In this document: one piece after another, positions 43,820 through 51,054 of the stretch | Numbering within the stretch: position 1 is the stretch's first letter | How the letters are laid out: every line of letters begins with the position of its first letter | NCBI RefSeq assembly: GCF_005153485.1 | Contig: NZ_CP039740.1 | Location: forward strand, 2,669,001-2,733,000 | Source of the DNA: Pseudolabrys sp. FHR47 | GTDB lineage: Bacteria; Pseudomonadota; Alphaproteobacteria; Rhizobiales; Xanthobacteraceae | Length of the DNA: 64,000 nucleotides | Direction of reading: 5' to 3' | The notes under the pieces: generated by a model | Told to the model about the DNA's origin: nothing | Seen by the model: only the letters and a program-made list of their open reading frames with translations | The model's database searches: none | Made by a program: the position numbers and the translations under genes

Positions 43820-44383
43820 ATGCCTGCGAAAAAGCCCGGTAAATCGACCACTAAAAAAGCCGTCAAAGCCACTGTGAAAAAGTCCGCAAGCAAAAGCGTT
43901 CCAAAGTCTCAACGGCTATCCCCGGGCGACAAGGCCCCCGCCTTCAAGCTCCTCCGCGACGACGGTAGTGCGGTGGCACTGTCCGACTTCAAAGGCCGCA
44001 ACCTGGTCCTATATTTCTATCCCAGGGCCGACACGCCGGGCTGCACCCAGGAGGCCATGGACTTCTCCCGGCTGCGAAGCGCTTTCGCCAAGGCCGATAC
44101 CGAGATTCTCGGCGTCTCTGCCGACCCGGTCGCGGCGCAGGCCAAGTTCAAGGGCAAGCACAAGCTCACCGTCGCGCTCGGCTCGGATGAATCGAAGGCG
44201 ATGCTGTCGGCCTACGGGGCCTGGGGCGAGAAGTCGCTGTACGGGCGCAAATTCCTCGGCGTCATCCGCAGCACGTTCCTGATCGACGGCAAAGGGCGCA
44301 TCGCCCAGGTCTGGCCGTCTGTTAAGGTCGCGGGCCATGCCGAGGAGGTGCTGGCCGCGGCGCGCGCTTTGGTCGCGCCATAA
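43820..44383 (+). CDS. bcp: Peroxiredoxin of the PrxQ/Bcp family
   Basis: 187 residues from the ATG at 43820 (GGAAGG upstream). The thioredoxin-like fold has the peroxidatic Cys75 in RADTPGCTQEAMDF. In E. coli Bcp the resolving cysteine is five residues on; here that place is Met80 and no other cysteine exists, so the enzyme should work by a 1-Cys mechanism with an external thiol. An unusual 30-residue Lys/Ser/Ala-rich N-terminal extension (KKPGKSTTKKAVKATVKKSA) precedes the domain. Divergent from the AsmA-like gene. Confidence 0.93.
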   Translation: MPAKKPGKSTTKKAVKATVKKSASKSVPKSQRLSPGDKAPAFKLLRDDGSAVALSDFKGRNLVLYFYPRADTPGCTQEAMDFSRLRSAFAKADTEILGVSADPVAAQAKFKGKHKLTVALGSDESKAMLSAYGAWGEKSLYGRKFLGVIRSTFLIDGKGRIAQVWPSVKVAGHAEEVLAAARALVAP

Positions 44384-44506
44384 GGGTATGAGGTCACGGC
44401 AGAAATCGCTCCGTAACTCACGGTTTTTACGGAATTCTTAACCATGACAGGCTGATATCGGGACACGGTCCCGGCCCACGCGGCGGCGGCCTCGCGTGGA
44501 GCGTTT

Positions 44507-45868
44507 ATGTCGCAAGTCGCCTATTCCCAGTACGACCACCCCGGCCACGCCCGGCCCCCGTCGGCGGAATCCGTCTCGAGGCATTTGCACCGCGCGCACG
44601 CGACCAACAAGCCACATGCTCACGACTACACGCTGCAGCATCATGGCCGGCAGGTCCGCATCGGTCCGGTGGCGTTCTGGATCGTGGTCGGCACCCTGGT
44701 CATCATGGGCGTGTGGTCGATCGCGACCGGCACCTATTTCGCTTTCCGCGACGACGTCCTCACCGGCCTGATCGGGCGACAGGCCTCGATGCAGTTCGCC
44801 TACGAGGACCGCATCGCCGAACTGCGCAGCCAGATCGACCGCATCACCAGCCGGCAGTTGCTCGACCAGGAGCAATTCGATCAGAAGATTCAGGCCCTGC
44901 TCCGCCGCCAGCAGCTGCTCGAGCAGCGCACCGCCGCTATCGCCGGCGACGTCGTCACCACCGGCTCCATCAAGCCGGCGCGCGTGCCTGAACTGCGGAG
45001 CGCGCCAAGGCCCGTGAAGCCATCGCCCATCAGCGACACGGTGATCTTCACCGCCCCGCCCGACCGCGAGGCCCGCCTGCAATCGCGCGAAGGCAACGAC
45101 GGCAATACCCGCCTTGCCGATGCCGCCGGCTCCGCCGGTGTGGACGGCATGCTCGCCCGCGTGTCGTTGTCGCTCGACCGCATCGACCGCAAGCAGACCG
45201 CCACCCTCACCGACATGGAAGAGAAGGCCGACAGCAAGGCGCGGCAGATCGGCGGCGTGCTCGCCGATCTCGGCATCAGCGTGCCGAAGGTTTCGCCGGC
45301 GCCGCCGAGCGCGACCGGCGGCCCCTACATTCCCCTGAAAGCGCCTAAGGGCGACACCAGCGCCTTTGCCCGCCAGCTTTACCGTATCAACGTCGCCAAT
45401 GCCCAGATCGACCGCTACATGCGCACCCTCACCAATGTGCCGGTGCGCAAGCCGGTGGTCGGATCGATGGATATGAGCTCGCCATTCGGCTCGCGCATGG
45501 ACCCCTTCCTGAGAGGCCCGGCAATCCACAGCGGCATCGACTTGCGCGGCGACACCGGCGATCCGGTGCGCGCGACGGCGAGCGGCACGGTCGTTACGGC
45601 GAGCTGGCAAGGCGGCTACGGCAACATGGTCGAGATCGACCACGGCAATGGCCTCTCCACCCGATACGGCCATATGTCGAAGATCGACGTGAAGGTCGGC
45701 CAGCATGTCGCCATTGGTCAGCAGGTCGGCCGTATCGGCTCGACCGGCCGCTCGACTGGCCCGCACCTGCACTATGAGACGCGCATCAACGACAAGGCGG
45801 TCGACCCGCAGAAGTTCCTGCGTGCGGGCCTGCGCCTTGGTTCAAGCGTGCTCGGCGCGAATATCTGA
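44507..45868 (+). CDS. M23-family peptidoglycan endopeptidase
   Basis: 453 residues from the ATG at 44507 with GGAG upstream. A cytoplasmic His-rich N-terminus of 50 residues (HPGHARPPSAESVSRHLHRAH), one membrane helix (VAFWIVVGTLVIMGVWSIAT), a periplasmic coiled coil (about 95-150), a Pro-rich linker, and a LytM domain at the end. Zinc ligands are present: HSGIDL (first His and Asp) and HLHYE. It therefore likely cuts stem-peptide crosslinks during growth or division, although coiled-coil M23 proteins can also act as amidase activators. Confidence 0.92.
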   Translation: MSQVAYSQYDHPGHARPPSAESVSRHLHRAHATNKPHAHDYTLQHHGRQVRIGPVAFWIVVGTLVIMGVWSIATGTYFAFRDDVLTGLIGRQASMQFAYEDRIAELRSQIDRITSRQLLDQEQFDQKIQALLRRQQLLEQRTAAIAGDVVTTGSIKPARVPELRSAPRPVKPSPISDTVIFTAPPDREARLQSREGNDGNTRLADAAGSAGVDGMLARVSLSLDRIDRKQTATLTDMEEKADSKARQIGGVLADLGISVPKVSPAPPSATGGPYIPLKAPKGDTSAFARQLYRINVANAQIDRYMRTLTNVPVRKPVVGSMDMSSPFGSRMDPFLRGPAIHSGIDLRGDTGDPVRATASGTVVTASWQGGYGNMVEIDHGNGLSTRYGHMSKIDVKVGQHVAIGQQVGRIGSTGRSTGPHLHYETRINDKAVDPQKFLRAGLRLGSSVLGANI

Positions 45869-45871
45869 CGC

Positions 45872-46111
45872 TTAGTTGATCCTGATCACGCGGACCTGTT
45901 CGCCCGATTGCGCGCCGGTGCAGTTGAGATAGGGCCACGTGCCGTCGCAGGCTTTCGTCGAAGCCTCGATCGGGGTGGCGACAGCGCTGAGGACCAGGCG
46001 GTCGCCCGGGGTCGTTACGGCGGTGAAGATGCCGGCAATGACGGCGGCGGTGATTACGGCATGCGTGACTTTGAAGGCAGTCCCGCTGGAGGATTGGGTC
46101 ACGTTGAACAC
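45872..46111 (-). CDS. Small membrane-anchored or secreted protein, conserved hypothetical
   Basis: 79 residues from a GTG at 46111, with AGGAG seven bases upstream. One hydrophobic segment (HAVITAAVIAGIFTAVT) is followed by a short external part with two cysteines in ACDGTWPYLNCTG. Small proteins with a similar CDxxWPYLxxxC ending occur in Bradyrhizobium and relatives; the function is unknown. It converges on the M23 peptidase gene with a three-base gap. Confidence 0.65.
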   Translation of the reverse strand: MFNVTQSSSGTAFKVTHAVITAAVIAGIFTAVTTPGDRLVLSAVATPIEASTKACDGTWPYLNCTGAQSGEQVRVIRIN

Positions 46112-46302
46112 GACACTCTCCTGTTATCTGACGGCCGCCGCTTGTTTATATTGGCGACCTTGATTTATTGTCAGAATAAGCAGGCGATCGCGCTTAAGCT
46201 GTGTTAGCCATCACGCTTTCACCGTTGGCGTACAAACGCCCAACGGCTTGAAAAAGTTTCATATTTTTAAACAAGGAGGTAACGGGCGGCGTCCCCCGCC
46301 CC

Positions 46303-46884
46303 CTATTCCCCGCGACCGCGCCAGCGCGACAGCGGCACCGCGAGAAAGTTCAGGAAATAGGCGTACATCGCATGCCGCGGCTCGATGAAGGAAAGTGCCA
46401 CCGATAGCAGTGCCGAGGCGATGAACACCGCGGTGCCGATATTGTCGGCCCGCGCGCGGGCACGATGCTCGGGCACGACTTCGAGCGCGCGCAACCGCAA
46501 CGACACCGCTGCGGCCGCGATCATGTTGGCGGCATAGAGCCAGACGGCGGGCGGCAGGTCGCCATGCCGGCCGACAACGCCGCTCGAGAACGGCACCGAG
46601 GTAATGAAAAACAGGTAGACGATCGACCAGCTTACGGCCTCCTGCGACACCTCCTCGACGCGCCGCAGCCCGATCTCGACACGCCACTGCGCGGCAAGCA
46701 CGAAGAAGCTGATGATGTAGACCAGATATTCGGGAACGAGAGCCTGCAGCCGCGCCAGCAGTTCCGCGCTGTCTTTGACCACGGCATCCGGCGGCAGCCG
46801 AATTTCGAGCACGAGCAGCGTCATCGCGAAGGCGAAAATGCCGTCGGTCAAGGCATCAATGCGGGCCTTGGGAAACGTCTTCAT
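46303..46884 (-). CDS. TMEM175-like (DUF1211) potassium-channel-type membrane protein
   Basis: 193 residues from the ATG at 46884. About six membrane helices. The N-terminal pore helix RIDALTDGIFAFAMTLLVLEI aligns with the TMEM175 signature, although the usual Phe-Ser-Asp is Leu-Thr-Asp here. Bacterial members form tetrameric, weakly K+-selective channels. The 190 bases downstream hold only a short inverted repeat (CCGTTGG ... CCAACGG, 46222-46245). No coupled genes are evident. Confidence 0.85.
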   Translation of the reverse strand: MKTFPKARIDALTDGIFAFAMTLLVLEIRLPPDAVVKDSAELLARLQALVPEYLVYIISFFVLAAQWRVEIGLRRVEEVSQEAVSWSIVYLFFITSVPFSSGVVGRHGDLPPAVWLYAANMIAAAAVSLRLRALEVVPEHRARARADNIGTAVFIASALLSVALSFIEPRHAMYAYFLNFLAVPLSRWRGRGE

Positions 46885-46958
46885 CAACGTTCTCGCGGCG
46901 GCGGCCCGTCAGTCGGCGCGGCAGGCGCCAACTGCGAATCGTCCAGTCCGCGTCGAGT

Positions 46959-48090
46959 TTACTCCACGTCCTCGACGTTGAGCGGCCCGCCGCCGAAGGC
47001 TTTCTGCGCCAGCGCAGCCTGCATGAAGGGGTCAAGGTCGCCGTCGAGCACGCCCGAAGAGTCGGAGGTCGACACACCGGTGCGCAGGTCCTTCACCATC
47101 TGATAGGGCTGCAACACGTAGGAGCGTATCTGGTGGCCCCAGCCGATATCGGTCTTGGCGTCCTGCTCGGCTTCGGCGACCGCCTCGCGCTTCTTCACCT
47201 CGCGCTCGAACAGCTTGGCGCGCAGCATGTCCCAGGCCATGGCGCGGTTGCGGTGCTGCGAGCGGTCCTGCTGGCACTTCACCACGATGCCTGATGGCTC
47301 GTGCGTCAGGCGCACCGCCGACTCCGTCTTGTTGACGTGCTGGCCGCCCGCGCCACCCGAACGCATCACGTCGGTGCGCACATCCTTCTCGTTGATCTCG
47401 ATCTTGATGTTGTCATCAACCACCGGATAGACGACGACGCTGGCGAACGAGGTGTGCCGCCGCGCATTGGCGTCGAAGGGCGAGATGCGCACCAGACGGT
47501 GCACGCCGTTCTCGCTCTTGAGCCAGCCATAGGCGTTGTGGCCCTTGATCTGCACGGTCGCCGACTTGATGCCGGCGCCCTCGCCTTCGCTCTCTTCCAG
47601 CCAGTCGACCTTGTAGCCCTTCTTCTCGGCCCAGCGCACATACATGCGCAGCAGCATGCCGGCCCAGTCGTTGCTCTCGGTGCCGCCGGCGCCGGCATGG
47701 ACTTCGAGATAGCAATCATTGGCGTCGGCCTCGCCGGACAGCAAGGCTTCAAGCTCGCGCCGCGCCACCTCACCCTTGAGGCCCTTGAGAGCCACCTCGG
47801 CGTCGGCCACGGTCGCACTATCGCCCTCGGCGTCGCCGAGTTCGATGAGCATCAGATTGTCCTCGAGGTCCTGCTCGATGCGGGCCAGCGCCTTGAGCCG
47901 GTCTTCCAGCGCATCGCGCTCGCGCATGGCCTTCTGGGCCTTGATCGGGTCGTTCCAGAGATTGGGGTCTTCGGCCGCCTTGTTCAGTTCGGCCAGACGT
48001 CGTGTCGCGGCATCGACGTCAAAGATGCCTCCTCAGCAGCCCGACCGACTGCTTGATCTCATCGACGAGATTCTGTGTTTCCGCGCGCAT
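46959..48090 (-). CDS. prfB: Peptide chain release factor 2 (programmed +1 frameshift)
   Basis: The start ATG is at 48090. Frame 0 runs 23 codons ([20 protein letters not shown]...) to an in-frame UGA at 48019-48021; a +1 shift there continues as [19 protein letters not shown] into the long frame ending at 46959, for 376 residues. The product recognises UGA and UAA. The stop-recognition SPF motif ([14 protein letters not shown]) and the catalytic GGQ ([14 protein letters not shown]) are intact. The frameshift makes RF2 limit its own synthesis. It sits downstream of the mrcA-amiC region in the order usual for Rhizobiales, with a GDPD gene and a membrane-protein gene inserted between. Confidence 0.97.
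48018..48033 (-). promoter_or_regulatory. RF2 programmed frameshift signal
   Basis: On the minus strand AGGAGG-CAT-CTT-TGA-C: an internal Shine-Dalgarno sequence three bases before the slippery CTT and the in-frame UGA followed by C. It matches the E. coli prfB site (AGGGGG-TAT-CTT-TGA-C) in spacing and slip codon. Confidence 0.95.
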
Positions 48091-48239
48091 TTCCGCCGTC
48101 TCTTCAAGGGATTGGCCGCCCCGCCAAGGCGCGAAGCGGCTCGTTCCGTATGTAGGACGGGGGTTTAGCGGCGCAATGGCCCCGGCGCAACCCACCCGGC
48201 GCACGAAGCGCCCAGTGCCCGGTGGGCGGCGTCGGCCAG

Positions 48240-49448
48240 CTACTTCAGGCCCATGCAGTTGGCGTAGAAGGTCACGGTCGCCGGCCAGTCGGAGAAAATG
48301 CCGACAACGCCGACGTCGCGGGCGAGCACGTCGAGCAATTCGTAGATCACGCCGTCGTTGTTCACGATGGAGTTGATCGACTTGTAATAGTAGCCGCCGC
48401 CCTTCTGCAGCGGCCCGGAGCGCTCCAGCGACCAGGTGATGATCTTCAACCCCGCCGCCTTCGCTTCCTTCGCGTAAACCGACGGCGCGATCTTTCCGTT
48501 CTCAACGGTGACCAGAAGCGGCATCGACGGCGCGATATAATTCACGCCCATCGCCTTCAATTCCTTCATCGAGGGCTTAAAGGTGGCCGCGTTCATGGGA
48601 TCGAACGCCTTGTCGGTCTCGTCGCGGTCGTCGAGGAACACCGCCTGCTTGCCGAACTCCGGCTCGGCTTTGATCCAGTACAGCACGTCGGCGAGCCGGA
48701 ATGACTGCGGGAAAACGTCGGAGGCCGACACGCCGGCCGCCTTGTATTCGTCGATCATCGCCTGCGCGTATTGCTCCTGCGTCCAGCCTTCGTAAGGCAT
48801 GGCAACGGAGGGCGTCTTCAGTTCGGGGGTGAACTTCACACCCATCTTCTTGCCCATGGCGATGTATTCGGCATGAGTCATCAGCGTGCCGCCCGCCGCC
48901 GCATACAAATCCGTGCGCCAGCGCGGCGTGCCGTTCATATATCCGGCGACCGTGGTCGCCTTGGCATCGGCGGCGTCCATTTTGCCGGTCAGCGTCTTGA
49001 ACTCGGCGAGCGTGATGTCGCTGGTGCGGCATTCCGCCGAGGCCGGCTTGTCGCCTTCGGCCGGCGTGAACGGTTTGGTGCATTTCGCGGCGAGAGGGGT
49101 CGCGAGAATATTGGTCGTGGTGTGCAGGTCGTTCTGCGCGTGACGGCAGACGAGCTTCTTGTCCTTGGTGAAGGCGACGTCGCATTCCTGGATGCCCGCG
49201 CCCATACGGTGCGCCGCGGCGTAGGACTCCGCCGTATGCTCGGCGAACTGCAACGGCGCACCGCGATGCGCGATCGAGAACAGCTTGCGCTCCTGCGGCC
49301 TGTCGAGACAGGCCTCAAGCTTCGCCTTCAGCTCCGGATCGCGGATTTGACCAATGAGGAACTGCGGCCGCACGCCAACCTCGACCGGCGCGGCGGCGGC
49401 AAAGCCTGAAAGCACACCGGCCAGGATGAGAACCGACAGAAACCGCAT
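48240..49448 (-). CDS. Secreted glycerophosphodiester phosphodiesterase
   Basis: 402 residues from the ATG at 49448 (AGGAGG eight bases upstream). Signal peptide [20 protein letters not shown]. The GDPD catalytic region is visible: [17 protein letters not shown] (catalytic His and Arg, Glu), [20 protein letters not shown] with the second His. It hydrolyses glycerophosphodiesters to glycerol-3-phosphate plus alcohol in the periplasm. It is longer than E. coli GlpQ (358) because of an insertion after residue 130. No glp transporter is nearby. Confidence 0.9.
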   Translation of the reverse strand: MRFLSVLILAGVLSGFAAAAPVEVGVRPQFLIGQIRDPELKAKLEACLDRPQERKLFSIAHRGAPLQFAEHTAESYAAAHRMGAGIQECDVAFTKDKKLVCRHAQNDLHTTTNILATPLAAKCTKPFTPAEGDKPASAECRTSDITLAEFKTLTGKMDAADAKATTVAGYMNGTPRWRTDLYAAAGGTLMTHAEYIAMGKKMGVKFTPELKTPSVAMPYEGWTQEQYAQAMIDEYKAAGVSASDVFPQSFRLADVLYWIKAEPEFGKQAVFLDDRDETDKAFDPMNAATFKPSMKELKAMGVNYIAPSMPLLVTVENGKIAPSVYAKEAKAAGLKIITWSLERSGPLQKGGGYYYKSINSIVNNDGVIYELLDVLARDVGVVGIFSDWPATVTFYANCMGLK

Positions 49449-49528
49449 AGCCAATCCTCCTGATCGTTGGCCCGCAGGATGACGGGCCAAAGGACTTGCC
49501 GAAACTAGCGACGGCGGAATACTCCTTT

Positions 49529-50944
49529 ATGACATTCGCCGGACGCGTCCGATTGACGCTACTCGCCAGACAGGTCGCGCCCTTGCCGCTCAACATGCTG
49601 TTCAGGAAGGTGTTGATTGCCGGCTTCATGGCGATCGGCCTCGTCCTTCTCTTGCAACCCTTGTTCGTGGGCATCCTGGTCGCCGCCCGCAGCCAGGCCG
49701 ACCTGCCGGCGATCCGCGCCCACATCGTCAAGGCCTTCGCTGATGGCTATGTGTCAGTCGACGAGAAGCCGACGCGCTTCATGCATGGCGGCGGCCACCA
49801 GTTCACCGAATGCGCCGGGCTCCTCGTCGCGATCGACCCCGAGCCCGATCCGCTAGTGGCCGCGCTGCATCCGGTCATGCATTCGCGCTATGTCGGCCCC
49901 TGCGGCGAAGTCGAAAGCCTGGCCAAGGGCGTCGAGACCGCCGCGCGCACCGACTATGCGCGCTACTGGCACGGCTATCGTGTCTATCTGTGGCCGATGC
50001 TGAGCCTGTTCAGCCTCGAAACCGTGCGCGTGATCAACCTCGTCCTGCTCTATGCCGCGACGGCGTTCTATTTCTTCGGCATGCGCCGCGCGCTGGGGGC
50101 GACGCCCGCGCTTGTCTTTTTCATCGTGCAGATGAGCCTCACCGACATCTGGCGTATGTGGAACATCACCACGCATACGCTGAGTACCATCGTCATCCTC
50201 GCCGGCACCGCCCTGTTCGCTTCCATCTATCCGCGGACGCGCAACCTCACGCTCGCCATCGTCATGGCGGCGGCATTCGGTGCCGTGTTCAACTTTATCG
50301 ACTTCCTGATCAACCCGCCGCTGATGCCGATGCTGCTCGCGTTCATTGTCATGGCGGCTGAATTGCGGCGCCCGGTGCCGGTGGAGAAGCGCAATGTCGT
50401 TCCGGCGCTCCTGATGGCCGGCTTTGTCGCACTCGCCTGGTTCGGCGGCTATGGGCTGACCTGGGCGAGCGAATGGCTCCTCGCCGTGTGGATGTCGCCG
50501 GACGGCCAGAAGGCCGGACTGTCGATCATCAAGCAGATTACGCTGCGCCTCTACGGCGTCGAAGCGGACTCGGTGGTGCCGATGTATCCGCTGGTCCCGA
50601 CGCTGACCATGATCTTGCAGTCATTCATCTCGGTCGGCAGCGTCATTGTCGCAGTGCTGGCCGCCGCGATGGCGATCTTCCTGCGCACGCACTGGCAAGC
50701 TTTCGACTGGCGGCGCTTCCTGCTGTTGAGTTCACCGACTTTGATCGCCATGGCGTGGTTCGAGGCGCTCAACAATCACACCCAGACGCACTCGCACTTC
50801 ACCTATCGCAGCGAAAGCGCCGCCATCGCCATTGTCTTTGCCGCCGCGCTCCTGGCGACCGACGCGCAAGCAACGCTGCGCTCGCTGCTCGGTGACTTGT
50901 GGCACACCATAAGCAAACGGCCGGCGCAAGCGCCGGTCGCGTGA
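49529..50944 (+). CDS. Polytopic membrane protein of unknown function
   Basis: 471 residues if it starts at the ATG at 49529; ATG at 49595 and TTG at 49496 are other options, and none has a good ribosome binding site. About ten membrane helices. After the first helix a 100-residue periplasmic loop (DGYVSVDEKPTRFMHGGGHQFTEC ... YVGPCGEVE) contains two cysteines and several His/Asp residues; a first-loop acidic residue and such topology recall GT-C glycosyltransferases, but no defining motif is seen. Divergent from the GDPD gene by 80 bp. Confidence 0.8.
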   Translation: MTFAGRVRLTLLARQVAPLPLNMLFRKVLIAGFMAIGLVLLLQPLFVGILVAARSQADLPAIRAHIVKAFADGYVSVDEKPTRFMHGGGHQFTECAGLLVAIDPEPDPLVAALHPVMHSRYVGPCGEVESLAKGVETAARTDYARYWHGYRVYLWPMLSLFSLETVRVINLVLLYAATAFYFFGMRRALGATPALVFFIVQMSLTDIWRMWNITTHTLSTIVILAGTALFASIYPRTRNLTLAIVMAAAFGAVFNFIDFLINPPLMPMLLAFIVMAAELRRPVPVEKRNVVPALLMAGFVALAWFGGYGLTWASEWLLAVWMSPDGQKAGLSIIKQITLRLYGVEADSVVPMYPLVPTLTMILQSFISVGSVIVAVLAAAMAIFLRTHWQAFDWRRFLLLSSPTLIAMAWFEALNNHTQTHSHFTYRSESAAIAIVFAAALLATDAQATLRSLLGDLWHTISKRPAQAPVA

Positions 50945-50956
50945 CGCTCGCAAAGC

Positions 50957-51038
50957 GTCATCGCCCGCGAAAGCGGGCGATCCAGTAGCCATCATGTTTT
51001 CAGATAGTGCTGGATGCCCCGCTTTCGCGGAGCATGAC
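50957..51038. repeat. Mosaic palindromic intergenic repeat, copy D
   Basis: GTCATCGCCCGCGAAAGCGG (palindromic left module) ending CGATCCAG, a 30-bp spacer, then CTGGATGCCCCGCTTTCGCG with outer end ATGAC complementary to the GTCAT start. It lies in the 110-bp gap between the convergent ends of the membrane-protein gene and mrcA. Confidence 0.8.
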
Positions 51039-51054
51039 AGAGAGACAAGCGCTG

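Noticed and set aside
44430..44446. Possible CtrA site near TTTTTACGGAATTCTTAACC upstream of the M23 peptidase.
   Set aside because: The two halves are imperfect and spaced eight rather than seven bases apart.
46222..46245. Inverted repeat CCGTTGG ... CCAACGG downstream of the TMEM175-like gene, considered as a terminator.
   Set aside because: No T-run follows the hairpin on the minus strand, the only direction in which it could serve that gene.
48191..48226. GC-rich imperfect inverted repeat between the GDPD gene and prfB, considered as a terminator.
   Set aside because: Large loop, a bulge and no U-tract; too weak to call.
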